DNA of 64,000 nucleotides from Chroococcus sp. CMT-3BRIN-NPC107 (GTDB lineage: Bacteria; Cyanobacteriota; Cyanobacteriia; Cyanobacteriales; Chroococcidiopsidaceae), in NCBI GenBank assembly GCA_019359635.1, contig JAHHGY010000005.1, positions 1 to 64,000 on the forward strand, written 5' to 3'. The position numbers were made by a program, and so were the translations under genes. The notes under the pieces are model-generated. The model saw only the letters and a list, made by a program, of their open reading frames with translations, was not told where the DNA came from and did not search any database. Shown one piece after another: positions 1 through 9,426 of the stretch. The stretch's first letter is position 1. Every line of letters starts with the position of its first letter.

Positions 1-61
1 TCCCTCGAGATGTCCGAAAATCTCTAATCTCCTGCAATGATTGAATTAAATTGACCGCCAT
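1..61 (-). CDS. Transposase N-terminus (partial, ISAs1/H-repeat-like)
   Basis: Twenty codons run leftward from an ATG at 61-59 and leave the window. They begin MAVNLIQSLQEIRDFRTSRG. A short leading helix followed by the D-F-R-x-x-R-G pattern resembles the start of ISAs1-family DDE transposases, in which it precedes an R-H-P-L-W segment that would lie outside the window. The position, just inside a CAGGG terminal sequence, fits the first gene of an IS. With only 20 residues the family is provisional, and whether the transposase is intact cannot be seen. Confidence 0.5.
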   Translation of the reverse strand, partial: MAVNLIQSLQEIRDFRTSRG

Positions 62-126
62 CTTAGTTTTCAAAACTTATTTGTTTCAATCATTCTAATA
101 TTTTTTTAGTCAACGAATTATCCCTG
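1..126 (-). mobile_element. Terminal end of an insertion sequence (ISAs1-like), cut by the window edge
   Basis: Read inward from position 126, the boundary begins CAGGGATAATTCGTTGAC, followed by about 45 AT-rich bases and then the start codon of a transposase-like reading frame at 61. Immediately outside, from 127, an aldo/keto reductase reading frame starts in mid-protein. An abrupt loss of homology at a CAGGG-type end is what an IS insertion would leave. The family call rests on the short N-terminus of the transposase. The other end, any target duplication and the 5' half of the target gene lie outside the window. Confidence 0.55.
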
Positions 127-637
127 AGCTCAATCGCGTGGCTGGACTCCTTTTATTGCCACTCAAATTGAGTACAGCTTAGTAGAGCGTACTCCCGAAC
201 GCGAACTTTTACCAATGGCAAAAGAGCTTAATATTGGGGTCATTGCTTGGTCTGTATTAGCAAGCGGTATTCTTTTAAAAGAAAAAGCTGCTAACGAACA
301 TCCGCACAAAGCAGGGTTTGAGGAACTGACTAATTCTGAATTTGCGATCGCCAATCTCGTTGGGCAAATAGCCCATGAAACAGGCTACACTCCAGCCCAA
401 GTAGCGATCAACTGGGTACGCAGTAAAGGTATTATCCCCATTTTGGGTGCAAATAAGCTCTCGCAGTTGCAAGCTGACTTAGCTTGTCTCAATTTTCAGT
501 TATCCACCGAGCAATTACAAGCGCTAGATGATGTCAGCAGTATAGAGCTTGGCTTCCCTCACGATTTTTTAGCCATTACCAAAGAATCGACTTTTGGTGG
601 AATGTATGACTTGATTGGCGATCGCTCCAACAATTAA
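127..637 (+). pseudogene. Aldo/keto reductase, 5' half removed by the IS insertion
   Basis: From 128 the frame reads AQSRGWTPFIATQIEYSLVE and continues to the stop at 635-637. This is the C-terminal half of an aldo/keto reductase, covering the later barrel strands and the NADP-binding loop region (GANKLSQLQADLACL resembles the usual G-A-x-K-x-x-Q-L-x-x-N motif). The N-terminal half, with the catalytic Asp-Tyr-Lys-His residues, is absent: a stop in the same frame and the IS end lie directly upstream. An internal ATG at 215 could start a 140-residue product, but it would lack the active site. The remaining frame is uninterrupted, which suggests a recent insertion. Confidence 0.75.
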
Positions 638-645
638 TTTATTGT

Positions 646-670
646 AGAGACGTTGCAGCGCAATGTCTCT
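646..670. terminator. Hairpin between convergent genes (interspersed AGAGACGTTGC palindrome)
   Basis: AGAGACGTTGC (646-656) pairs with GCAATGTCTCT (660-670), with one G-U pair and a three-base loop. It sits between the aldo/keto reductase remnant and the convergent peroxiredoxin gene, so it could end transcription from both sides. There is no long T-run. A sister copy with the same core lies at 58319-58343, which suggests a dispersed genomic palindrome family used as a terminator. Confidence 0.55.
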
Positions 671-678
671 TTACTACT

Positions 679-1413
679 CTACGAAGCGTGTAGATAAGCG
701 GCTAATGCCTCAGAGTCGCCGATTAGTTTGCTATTGATAAACACTTGAGGAACAGTTATCGCTCCCGTTACAGCCCGCAAAGAACGGTTAGTAATATCTT
801 TACCCAATACTATTTCTTCGTACTCCATACCGCGTTCGGCAAGCATTTCTTTAGCACGAGCGCAGAAAGGGCAACCTACTTTTGTAAACAAAGACACTAC
901 TTTGGGTTTTACAGCTTCGGCATTGATGTAATTTAGCATCGTATCTGCGTCTGATACTTCAAAGGGATCGCCGGGTACATTTGGCTCGATAAACATTTTT
1001 TCAATTAAGCCATCTTTTACCAACATCGAATAGCGCCACGAACGCTTACCAAAGCCTAAGTCTGTTTTATCTACCAGCATTCCCATACCTTCGGTAAATT
1101 CGCCATTACCGTCGGGAATTACAGTTAGATTGTTTGCCTGTTGATCTTTCATCCATTCGTTCATCACGAAGGTATCGTTAACAGAAATACAGACAATGTC
1201 ATCTACACCATTTTCCTTGAAAACTGGCGCTAATTCGTTATAACCAGGAAGGTGAGTTGACGAACAAGTAGGAGTAAACGCACCGGGTAATGAAAATACA
1301 ACTACAGTCTTACCTCCAAATAAATCACTGGTGGTTACATCCATCCATTCATTATTTTTACGAGTACGGAAGGTAACAGCAGGCACTCTTTGCCCTTCTT
1401 TAGTGGTCAACAT
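679..1413 (-). CDS. Peroxiredoxin-glutaredoxin fusion (hybrid Prx5)
   Basis: This 244-residue protein reduces hydroperoxides using glutathione, its own glutaredoxin domain recycling the peroxidase. Residues 1-160 are a Prx5-type peroxiredoxin with the peroxidatic cysteine in PGAFTPTC (Cys50). Residues 170-244 are a glutaredoxin with the CPFC active site at 181-184 and the TVPQVF cis-proline motif. I chose the ATG at 1413 rather than the in-frame TTG three bases upstream because a GAGGAG ribosome-binding site sits eight bases before the ATG. It lies 104 bases downstream of msrA on the same strand, an antioxidant pairing that suggests co-expression. Both active sites look intact. Confidence 0.93.
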   Translation of the reverse strand: MLTTKEGQRVPAVTFRTRKNNEWMDVTTSDLFGGKTVVVFSLPGAFTPTCSSTHLPGYNELAPVFKENGVDDIVCISVNDTFVMNEWMKDQQANNLTVIPDGNGEFTEGMGMLVDKTDLGFGKRSWRYSMLVKDGLIEKMFIEPNVPGDPFEVSDADTMLNYINAEAVKPKVVSLFTKVGCPFCARAKEMLAERGMEYEEIVLGKDITNRSLRAVTGAITVPQVFINSKLIGDSEALAAYLHAS

Positions 1414-1517
1414 CAATTTGGCTCCTCAGTCTTAAAAGCTATTCATAAACTTATATAAAGCGTACTCATTATGAATACGCTTGTCAATGTTTTTACTATT
1501 TTTAGCCAAAGATAGGC

Positions 1518-2168
1518 TTAGACTTGAACGCCAATTGGACAAGAAACATTTGTGCCACCTAAGCCGCAATAGCCGCCGGGGTTTTTGGCAAGATACTGTT
1601 GATGATCGCCTTCAGCAAAGTAAAATTCAGGAGCATCAACAATTTCGGTAGTAATTTCTTTGTAGCCTGCGGTAGTTAGTGCTTCTTGATAAGTTGCTTT
1701 AGATGCTTCGGCAGCTTGCTTTTGACTATCGCAATAAGTATAAATTCCCGAACGGTATTGAGTGCCAACATCATTCCCTTGACGCATTCCTTGAGTAGGG
1801 TTGTGGCTTTCCCAGAAAACTTTAAGCAAAGTTTCGTAGCTAATAACATTGGGATCGAAAACAACTAACACTACTTCATTATGCCCAGTCATCCCCGAAC
1901 AAACTTCCTCGTAGGTAGGATTGGGAGTAATGCCACCAGCGTAGCCCACTGCCGTTGTATAAACGCCTTCTAACGTCCAAAATTTGCGCTCCGCTCCCCA
2001 AAAACAGCCGAGTCCAAATACTGCCGTTTCCATACCATCAGGGTAAGGAGCTTTAAGAGGATTCCCGTTGACGAAATGAGTGTTAGGTACTTGCATAACT
2101 TGCGATCGCCCTGGCAGTGCTTTATCGGCGGTAGGAAGGGTTGTTTTTTTGCCAAGTCCAAATATCAT
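1518..2168 (-). CDS. msrA: Peptide methionine sulfoxide reductase MsrA
   Basis: MsrA reduces methionine-S-sulfoxide in free or protein-bound form, repairing oxidised proteins in the cytosol. The 216-residue product has the family motif GCFWGAE with catalytic Cys55, the downstream Y-A-G-G segment, and C-terminal residues around [14 protein letters not shown] that can supply resolving cysteines. The frame is open further upstream to 2213, but the ATG at 2168 (protein start MIFGLG) is preceded by a GGAAAA purine run and matches the usual length of cyanobacterial MsrA. It precedes the peroxiredoxin-glutaredoxin gene on the same strand. Confidence 0.95.
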   Translation of the reverse strand: MIFGLGKKTTLPTADKALPGRSQVMQVPNTHFVNGNPLKAPYPDGMETAVFGLGCFWGAERKFWTLEGVYTTAVGYAGGITPNPTYEEVCSGMTGHNEVVLVVFDPNVISYETLLKVFWESHNPTQGMRQGNDVGTQYRSGIYTYCDSQKQAAEASKATYQEALTTAGYKEITTEIVDAPEFYFAEGDHQQYLAKNPGGYCGLGGTNVSCPIGVQV

Positions 2169-2274
2169 TAAGATTTTTCCATAGCGTTCTACTATCCGAA
2201 TATAACTTACCAACTTATTATCAAGGGTCGTAATTATGGGCGGTAAAGCGATCTTATAGTATCGTAATTATTAA

Positions 2275-2394
2275 GTTGCTAGGGTCACGAGACGAGGTTA
2301 TTTAGGCGGCGATCGCTCTATTGAGGCTCTTATAGAATCGGCAGAGTACAAATACTACAACAATGTTTTAGAAATCCTAGTACTACAGCTATAG
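2275..2394 (+). pseudogene. Possible 3' remnant of a coding sequence (39 codons)
   Basis: Within the msrA-kinase spacer one frame reads GYLGGDRSIEALIESAEYKY with a HIP1 octamer in codon register (GGC GAT CGC), then ends at a TAG at 2392-2394. A stop lies just upstream at 2272-2274 and no start codon is present. The GGDRS...SAEY pattern is faintly like phycobilisome linker repeats, but the match is too short to rely on. It may be a gene tail or chance. Confidence 0.2.
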
Positions 2395-2494
2395 TCGACC
2401 GCAAGACAATTATGTCAGACTGGCAATAAATGGTGGCGATCGCCTAACCTACGAGCGATCGGCAATTTTCTTATAAGTAATGCGACTAAAGTAG

Positions 2495-4633
2495 ATGATA
2501 CATAGCCAACAATTTAATTTTGGAGAAAATGCGATCGCCCTATTTGATAAGTCGCAGCATTTAATTTTGTTTAATCAAAGACTTGTCTCGTTATGGGGTC
2601 TATCGGCAGATTGGCTCAAACAAAAGCCAGACTTGCGATCGTTTTTCGCCGAAGTTGTCAGCCTTGGTCATTGGTCTCAAGCTCAATACTTACAAATGGT
2701 TGCGGAGTTTGAATCTACTCAAACTGAAAAGTCAAAATACATTAAACAAACTAGCGGTGTCTGCTTAGAAATATACGTTAGCATCACTTCCGAGCAAGGA
2801 TACATATTTACCTTTCGCGATGTGACTGAAGATCGCTCTTTCCAAACTAATATAAATGCTCAAGTAAGACAACAAGCTTTTATTTTAGGGTTAATGGAAC
2901 GGCTACAGCCTGCCAGCGAATTGCGAGAAATTGGGGAATTTGCCCTTAGTTATTTAGTCGAGGCAATGAGTGCGGCTTTTGGTGATATCAAAGTAATTAC
3001 TGGCGAAGGGTTTAACGCAGTTGCTCATGTGCTGACAAATCAAGTCGGCGCAAAATTTATTGCTGTTTGTGGTGAAGTGGCGGTAGGAGAAATGGAAGCC
3101 TTGCTAAATACGGGCATTCCCTACGGTCAAGGTTTGCTGTGGCAAGTAGTTACTACAGGTAAGCCTTTATTTATTAATGACTACAAAAATCATCCTAGCG
3201 CCGTACCCGCCTTTAGACATCCCAACGTTGGCGACTTGGGTATTTTTCCAATTCCGGCGGCTAATGGCAATATTATCGGCGTACTAACTTTAGAGTCGCG
3301 CAGTTCTCAAAAATTGCAAGATGCGCCCCAACAAAATATGCTCTTAGCCGCTTGCCGAATGATGGGCGTAGCAATTGAGCGGGCGCAAAACCAGGTGCGA
3401 TTGTACGAAATTAATCACGACTTAGAGCAGGCTTCTCAGCTAAAATCAGAATTTCTCACTTCTATGTCTCACGAACTGCGAACTCCGCTCAACAGCATTT
3501 TAGGGTTTGCCAACTTACTACTACAACAAATTGCTGGTTCTTTGACCCCGCGTCAGGTCAAATATGCCCGAATAATCACCGAAAGCGGCGAGCATTTGTT
3601 GCAGCTAATCAATGATATTCTTGACCTTGCCAAAATTGAATCTGGCAAAGCCGAGCTAGAATTACAGCCTGTAGAAATCGCCGAATTATGCAATCAATGC
3701 CTGGAGATGATTGAACATCGTGCCGAAAAGAAACGATTGATAGTATCCCAGAAAATCGACCAGCATTTAGGACAATTAAATCTAGACGAGCGTCGCGTCC
3801 GTCAGATGATAATTAATTTGCTTTCCAATGCAGTCAAGTTCACACCCGAAGGCGGACAAATCAAGTTTGGGTGTAGCATAGCTTATGGCAGTCAGTTACA
3901 AAAGCAATACAGGCCCGATCGCAGTCCTGTTAATCCCAGCACTCCTTACTTATGTTTTGAAGTTCAAGACACGGGAATTGGCATTGCTCAAGATAAGTGG
4001 AATTTATTATTTCGACCTTTTCAGCAGGTAGATTCGTCGCTAACAAGGCAGCATGAGGGTACGGGGCTAGGACTAGCGCTAACCAAACGTTTAGCAGAAT
4101 TGCATGGCGGTACAGTCTCTTTTGAATCGGTTGAACACCAAGGTAGCACCTTTCGGATCTGGCTACCGCTTACAGAAATGCGTAAGCAATTAGCAACTAA
4201 TTCCTTAACTACGCAGCCAATTTTAGAAGGAAGTAAAGTTGAAGTAACTACAAATACTAAACGGATCTGGGTTGTAGAAGATCAACCTTACAACCAGGAA
4301 TTGATTATAGAAGTCTTAGAACTAGAAGGTTATACTATTGACTTAATTTCTGATGGCGGCATGATGATGGAGGCAATTCAAGCAGTAGCAACATCGGAGC
4401 TTAGACCAGATTTAATTTTGCTAGATATTCAATTGCCAAAAATAGATGGGTTTGAAATTGTCCGTCACCTCAAAGCTAGTCCTGACTGGAGGGATATTCC
4501 GGTAATTGCCGTTACAGCAATGGCAATGAAGGGCGATCGCGATCGTTGTTTGGCGGCGGGTGCTAATGCCTACATGAGCAAGCCTTTAGACCTTTCCTTA
4601 TTAAAGGAAACACTGCGAATGATGTTGCCTTAA
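2495..4633 (+). CDS. Hybrid sensor histidine kinase (PAS-GAF-HisKA-HATPase-receiver)
   Basis: This 712-residue cytosolic signalling protein has no membrane segment. Residues 1-115 look like a PAS sensor domain ending in TFRDVTEDR. Residues 125-310 are GAF-like. The dimerisation/phosphoacceptor helix follows, with SHELRTPLNS placing the acceptor at His326. The ATPase domain shows the N box (LSNAVKFTPEGG), G1 (DTGIGIA) and G2 (GTGLGLALTKRLAELHGG). A C-terminal receiver (about 595-710) has the acidic pair in VVEDQ, the phosphoacceptor Asp644 in LLDIQLPK and the conserved Lys in MSKPLD. It likely autophosphorylates and passes phosphate to its own receiver; the signal and final partner are not visible. 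It is divergent from msrA and convergent with the PRC-barrel gene. Confidence 0.93.
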   Translation: MIHSQQFNFGENAIALFDKSQHLILFNQRLVSLWGLSADWLKQKPDLRSFFAEVVSLGHWSQAQYLQMVAEFESTQTEKSKYIKQTSGVCLEIYVSITSEQGYIFTFRDVTEDRSFQTNINAQVRQQAFILGLMERLQPASELREIGEFALSYLVEAMSAAFGDIKVITGEGFNAVAHVLTNQVGAKFIAVCGEVAVGEMEALLNTGIPYGQGLLWQVVTTGKPLFINDYKNHPSAVPAFRHPNVGDLGIFPIPAANGNIIGVLTLESRSSQKLQDAPQQNMLLAACRMMGVAIERAQNQVRLYEINHDLEQASQLKSEFLTSMSHELRTPLNSILGFANLLLQQIAGSLTPRQVKYARIITESGEHLLQLINDILDLAKIESGKAELELQPVEIAELCNQCLEMIEHRAEKKRLIVSQKIDQHLGQLNLDERRVRQMIINLLSNAVKFTPEGGQIKFGCSIAYGSQLQKQYRPDRSPVNPSTPYLCFEVQDTGIGIAQDKWNLLFRPFQQVDSSLTRQHEGTGLGLALTKRLAELHGGTVSFESVEHQGSTFRIWLPLTEMRKQLATNSLTTQPILEGSKVEVTTNTKRIWVVEDQPYNQELIIEVLELEGYTIDLISDGGMMMEAIQAVATSELRPDLILLDIQLPKIDGFEIVRHLKASPDWRDIPVIAVTAMAMKGDRDRCLAAGANAYMSKPLDLSLLKETLRMMLP

Positions 4634-4652
4634 ATGAAAGTCTCAATTTAAA

Positions 4653-4697
4653 AACCAGCATCTTAAAACCAGCATCTTATTTATATGGTTGCTGGTT
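4653..4697. terminator. Hairpin with duplicated left arm between convergent genes
   Basis: AACCAGCA occurs twice in tandem (4653-4660 and 4667-4674) and either copy can pair perfectly with TGCTGGTT at 4690-4697. The structure lies between the convergent histidine kinase and PRC-barrel genes and is followed by an AT-rich stretch. It could end transcription from both directions, with two alternative stems. Confidence 0.5.
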
Positions 4698-4734
4698 AAA
4701 TTTATTGTACAATTTGGATTTGTAAGATAATTTC

Positions 4735-5703
4735 TTAGTAACCGCCTTCTTCTTCCTCATACTCTGGAGCTTTGGTTTTCTTGGGAATATTAATTGGTTT
4801 TGGATCGTCATCCCAAGCATCGTCCTTTAACTCGTCATCGTCATAATTAGCGTTAGATCCTGTTTCCACAAACTTTTTTGGTTCGTAACGTTCGGGCGCT
4901 GTTGCTTCGCTCCAGTTATCTTCTTCTAAATCTTCTTCGTATTGAATCGACTCGTACTGACGCTGACGCAGTTGTTGGGGTGGAACACGTTCTTCTAATT
5001 CATACTCGTAATCGTCTTCATCCCAAGTTTGCTCTACTACTGGGCGATTGGTACGCAATGGCTGTTTTGGCGCTTGTAAAGGCACTCCCGTACCCAACTG
5101 GTTTTCGGCTTTAGTTGTTGTGGGTGTATAGTATGCGTCGTCCTCGTCGCGCTCCCAAGGGGCTTTACCGATACCTAGACGCTCTAATAACCCCACCGTT
5201 AACTGATTTAACCTTTCTTCGGCTCCCTCTACTACAATCAGCCTATTTGCGCCGCTACTGATAATTTCGTCAATCGGCAATTCGTAGGTACTCAATACTT
5301 GTTCGGGAATTTGGGGAATCCCCAGAGAAGCGATAATTAACGAGGCTATTTTGCCAGTTTCGGGATTAAATACAAAGCTGCGTACTCTACCTAAAAGTTC
5401 GCCTGTCTCGGTAATTACTTCGTAGTTAATTAAATTGCTATAAATTTCAACGTCTATATCTTCAACGACATCTTCGTTGTCTACTAGCAGCACGTCGCCG
5501 ATTTTGCGGATGCTACTGAGATACATATATCTTGGCACACCGGAGAAAGCGATTAGGTTGTCTCGCAAGCTTAGAGCTACAACCTCGCGTTGGTCGATAT
5601 CTACCCACAGTTGACTTACTAAGCCTAATTGCTTGGCGTTGTCGTCTGTAATTACTTTGGTGTTTAAGATGTCGGAACGTCTAATAATTTGTTCGGAGGT
5701 CAT
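4735..5703 (-). CDS. PRC-barrel domain protein with acidic C-terminal tail
   Basis: The 322-residue protein begins with two PRC-barrel-like units (about residues 5-75 and 90-165, the second containing GELLGRVRSFVFNPETGKI). A linker and a tail from about residue 185 follow, very rich in Asp, Glu, Pro and Tyr and ending EYEEEEGGY. PRC barrels are small beta domains found in photosynthetic reaction centre H subunits and in RNA-processing proteins such as RimM. They usually mediate protein contacts. The tail is probably disordered. The gene lies 81 bases downstream of smc on the same strand and may be co-transcribed with it. The exact function is unknown. Confidence 0.85.
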   Translation of the reverse strand: MTSEQIIRRSDILNTKVITDDNAKQLGLVSQLWVDIDQREVVALSLRDNLIAFSGVPRYMYLSSIRKIGDVLLVDNEDVVEDIDVEIYSNLINYEVITETGELLGRVRSFVFNPETGKIASLIIASLGIPQIPEQVLSTYELPIDEIISSGANRLIVVEGAEERLNQLTVGLLERLGIGKAPWERDEDDAYYTPTTTKAENQLGTGVPLQAPKQPLRTNRPVVEQTWDEDDYEYELEERVPPQQLRQRQYESIQYEEDLEEDNWSEATAPERYEPKKFVETGSNANYDDDELKDDAWDDDPKPINIPKKTKAPEYEEEEGGY

Positions 5704-5784
5704 TCTTTGCCGAGTCCTGATCTCGAAATCCGGTTATTTCAATACTATTAATAGCAAATTCTCACCCATTAAGATGTTCGGCTA

Positions 5785-8700
5785 TTACAACTTGATTCCC
5801 AACACTTGAGTATACGCCCCTCGTGCTTGAGTTACGCCTATAGTACGTTCGGCTGATTCTATCATTGGTCGGCGCAAACTAACGACTATAAATTGCGCTA
5901 GAGTAGCTTGTTGTTTAATCATTTTAGCTAATCTTTCTACATTTGCCCCATCTAAAAACATATCTACTTCATCAAAAGCATAAAAAGGCGATGGACGGTA
6001 GCGTTGCAAAGCAAAAATAAAGCTTAAAGCAGTAAGAGATTTTTCTCCCCCAGACATGGAAGCTAGACGTTGGACTGGTTTACCTTTGGGGTGAGCGACT
6101 AGGTTTAGTCCGCAATTATTGGGTTCTTCATCAATATTGTCTAGTTGCAAGTAACCGTCACCCTCAGAAAGGGTAGCAAAAATACTTTGAAAGTTCTCGT
6201 TTACAGCATCGAAGGCTTCTTTAAAAGCTCTTTGGCGCAAGGTTGTAAAGTTTTCTATTCGCAGTAATAATTCTGTACGCTCGGCTACCAGCGTTGCTAA
6301 TTTTTGCGTGAGTTCTTCTAAGCGAGTATTAGTGCGATCGTATTCTTCTAATGCCAGCATATTTACAGGTTCCATTGCTTCTAAGCGTTTAGTAGTTGCT
6401 TTCAACTCTTTTTGCAGTTGCTCTAAATCTATTTGGGTTGAGACTTCAGGCAATGGTTCGGGCAATTCTAATTCTTGTAATGCTGTTTTTAGTGCTATTA
6501 GTTCTTGTTGCTTTGCTGCTTGGTTTTCAATTTGTTTTTGTTTTTGCCATTCAAGTTGACTGTAAACCAAATGTTGTTCGCGCAATTGTTGTTCTGTGCG
6601 ATCGCGCTCTGCTTTTTCGGTTGTCAATTGTTGGCTTACTTGGCTTAAAGCTGTTTGAACTTGGGTTATTTGGGCAGCAATTGCTAGAAGTTGGTTTTCA
6701 ATTTCGGCAATTTGACTTGTGGTGACAGTTTTTTGTTGTTGATATTCTTCTTTTCTAGCAATACTAGCGGCAATTAAAACTTGCGATCGCGACTTTTGGT
6801 TTTCGAGGTCTTTAATTTTCCCTTCTGCTTGTCTCAAAGCCTGTTCTTTAGATTGCAACTGTTGTTCGTTGGCTTTAATTATTGCTTGGATTTCTTGCCA
6901 TTGACTATTTGTTTGAGATTGCTCTAATTCTATTAATGCTAATTTTTGGTGTTGTAGTGTAGCTTCAAGGGGCGGTAATTTTTGCTCTAATAGTTCTAGT
7001 CGAGATTGAGCGTTTGCTAATCGTTCGGTAGTTTGAGTATTTTGAACTTTTATTTGTTCTAGTTGCTGGGTTAAATTATGAATTTCTTTGCTAAGTTGTT
7101 CGCTTTGAAGTTGCTTTTCTCGCCTTTGTTGACGCATTTCTGTTAATTGTTGACTTAATTGCTTGGTTTTGGCTAAAAGTGTATTAATTACTAAATTACA
7201 GCGCTCTAATACTTGCATAATCTCTTGCAAGCGGGTTTTTAGCTGAGTCATTTCCTGAGATTCTGCTGCGTCTCCTCTCCCAAAATGCAAGCCCGAACGC
7301 TGGTCAGTCATTCCTCCAGTCATTGCGCCGCTAGTTTCTAATAACTCACCGTCTAAAGTTACAATGCGATGCTGTCCCAAATAACCCCGCGCTGCTTCTA
7401 AAGTTGCAAATACTACCGTGCTACCAAACACATAGGCAAATATGTTTTGATATTTGACTTCGCATTCTACTAAATTGATTGCGTAATCGATAAATCCATT
7501 GGCATACCGCAAAGCTACCGTAGGCGAAAACCGCCCGGATTGAATCTTATTTAAAGGTAAAAATGTTATTCTTCCGGCTTTTTTTTGTTTCAATAACTCA
7601 ATAGCTGCGGCAGCCACAAGATCGTCTTCTACAACTAACTGCCCTAATCTACCTCCGGCGGCGGTTTCTAGAGCTAATTGATAGCGCGAGTCAACGCTGG
7701 CTAATTGAGCTACCAAACCACAGATACCACTTAAACCAGACTGCAAAATAACTTTGGTTGCGTAAGTTCCTTGAGTTTCTTGAACTGCTTGAACTTGAGC
7801 CTCTAACTTATCTAAATTGCGTTGTTTTTCTCGCTGTTCTAAAACTAATCGGTTTTGTGTTTGCTGCTGAACTTGCAATTCTTGCTCCCCCGCAGCTAAA
7901 GATTTTACTAAAAATTCAACTTCGCTATTAAATGTTAGTAATTCAGTTTCTAGCTGACAAAGCTGGCTTTGTTTTGCAGCTATTTGCGGCAATAGCGTCG
8001 AAATTAATTGATTTTGTTCGTCAACTTGTGTAGTTAGCTGATTGTGACGCTCGTTCAACTTAGCTTGTTCGGTACGTTGAGGTTCAATACTTTGCAGTAA
8101 AGTTTCAATTTGACGGCTTAAAGCTGCTTGTTGCTGCACCCACACATCCGAGGCATCAGCGATCGCATTTGCTGCTTCTCGGCTTTGGTTTAAGGTAATT
8201 TCTGCTTGGTTTTGTGCTTGACGTAAGGCACTAATATCTTGAGTTTCTAATATTTCTTGTTCTTCTATAACTTGGCTTAAAAGTTGCTGATGAGTATTGA
8301 TTTCTCGATCTTTTTGCGATATATTAACTGTGATATTGTTTGCAGCGTGTTCTAACTCTTGCTGGCGTAGCTGTAGTTGTTTCTGTTCGGCTAAGTGGGT
8401 AGCTAGGGTAGACTGTAAAGCTAAAAGATCGGCTTCTCCCAAGGCTTTGACGCGCTCGTTGAGTAAGCCAAGATTAGTAGTAGAGTGTTGAATTTGCAAT
8501 TGTTGGTCGGCAAGCTTGGTAGTGAGTTCGGCAATAGTGCGATCGCCTTGTTGAATTTGAGCGATAAAATGCTCTTGACGATCTTGGAGATGTCGCCACT
8601 GTAGTACCTTTTCCCACTGTTGTTTTTGGTGAAATTCAAGGCGGAGTTTTTGGTATTTTTCAGCTTTGATTTTGTCAGAGGACAAGCGATCGCGTTGAGT

Positions 8701-9303
8701 GATTAATTCTTTTTCGACAATTTGACAGCGCTCGATGCGATCGCGCACTTCTTCCAAAGTGTCTTTGGCTTGAATAATTTTGCGATCGAAGTTGGCAACT
8801 CCTGCTAATTCGTCAATAATTTCTCGGCGCTCTTTAGCATTCATCGAAATAATGCTAGTTACATCTCCTTGCAGCACTACATTGTAGCCTTCAGGATAAA
8901 CCCGCAATTGCGCTAACTGGGCGTGTAAGTCTGTCAGCGTACAAGCTTCGCCATTGATATAGTAATTTGAGGTATAAGTGTCTTGTTTGGTAACTCTTAG
9001 TCGGCGAGTAACGCTCCATTCTGTACTATCTTGCCCTTCGTCGCTAATATCAAAAGTAACGGTAACACTCGCTTCAGTTTTACCGCGACTGCCCTGATTA
9101 TGGTTAACTAGATCGGGTAAGCGATCGGCTCTCATCCCTTTAGAACTAGAAAGACCAAGAGCAAACAATAAAGCGTCGAGAATATTTGATTTACCCGAAC
9201 CATTAGGGCCCGAAACCACTGTAAATCCTGGCAGTAAAGGAACTGTTGTTGTACCACCAAAGGATTTAAAGTGCGATAGTTCCAGTCGCTTGACATACAC
9301 CAT
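5785..9303 (-). CDS. smc: Chromosome segregation ATPase SMC
   Basis: SMC organises and segregates the chromosome as a dimeric ring with kleisin partners. The 1172-residue length is standard. The N-terminal head has Walker A GPNGSGKS at residues 32-39. Long heptad-rich coiled coils, heavy in Gln, Glu and Leu, flank a hinge around residues 510-670 (glycine-rich segments such as TSGAMTGGMTD). The C-terminal head carries the ABC signature MSGGEKSLTALSF and Walker B with YAFDEVDMFLD. The ATG at 9303 begins MVYVKRLELSHFKSF, typical of the family. The PRC-barrel gene follows on the same strand. Confidence 0.97.
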   Translation of the reverse strand: MVYVKRLELSHFKSFGGTTTVPLLPGFTVVSGPNGSGKSNILDALLFALGLSSSKGMRADRLPDLVNHNQGSRGKTEASVTVTFDISDEGQDSTEWSVTRRLRVTKQDTYTSNYYINGEACTLTDLHAQLAQLRVYPEGYNVVLQGDVTSIISMNAKERREIIDELAGVANFDRKIIQAKDTLEEVRDRIERCQIVEKELITQRDRLSSDKIKAEKYQKLRLEFHQKQQWEKVLQWRHLQDRQEHFIAQIQQGDRTIAELTTKLADQQLQIQHSTTNLGLLNERVKALGEADLLALQSTLATHLAEQKQLQLRQQELEHAANNITVNISQKDREINTHQQLLSQVIEEQEILETQDISALRQAQNQAEITLNQSREAANAIADASDVWVQQQAALSRQIETLLQSIEPQRTEQAKLNERHNQLTTQVDEQNQLISTLLPQIAAKQSQLCQLETELLTFNSEVEFLVKSLAAGEQELQVQQQTQNRLVLEQREKQRNLDKLEAQVQAVQETQGTYATKVILQSGLSGICGLVAQLASVDSRYQLALETAAGGRLGQLVVEDDLVAAAAIELLKQKKAGRITFLPLNKIQSGRFSPTVALRYANGFIDYAINLVECEVKYQNIFAYVFGSTVVFATLEAARGYLGQHRIVTLDGELLETSGAMTGGMTDQRSGLHFGRGDAAESQEMTQLKTRLQEIMQVLERCNLVINTLLAKTKQLSQQLTEMRQQRREKQLQSEQLSKEIHNLTQQLEQIKVQNTQTTERLANAQSRLELLEQKLPPLEATLQHQKLALIELEQSQTNSQWQEIQAIIKANEQQLQSKEQALRQAEGKIKDLENQKSRSQVLIAASIARKEEYQQQKTVTTSQIAEIENQLLAIAAQITQVQTALSQVSQQLTTEKAERDRTEQQLREQHLVYSQLEWQKQKQIENQAAKQQELIALKTALQELELPEPLPEVSTQIDLEQLQKELKATTKRLEAMEPVNMLALEEYDRTNTRLEELTQKLATLVAERTELLLRIENFTTLRQRAFKEAFDAVNENFQSIFATLSEGDGYLQLDNIDEEPNNCGLNLVAHPKGKPVQRLASMSGGEKSLTALSFIFALQRYRPSPFYAFDEVDMFLDGANVERLAKMIKQQATLAQFIVVSLRRPMIESAERTIGVTQARGAYTQVLGIKL

Positions 9304-9426
9304 AGGCGCTGGTTAAATTTTTGCTTACTAGAGGTACAAGCATATTAGTAGTTAAACAGATTAGCACGGTCTGTTAAATGGAGCTAGACATTAATAGAGG
9401 GGAAGTGATATCTAGTGGCAAAAAGT

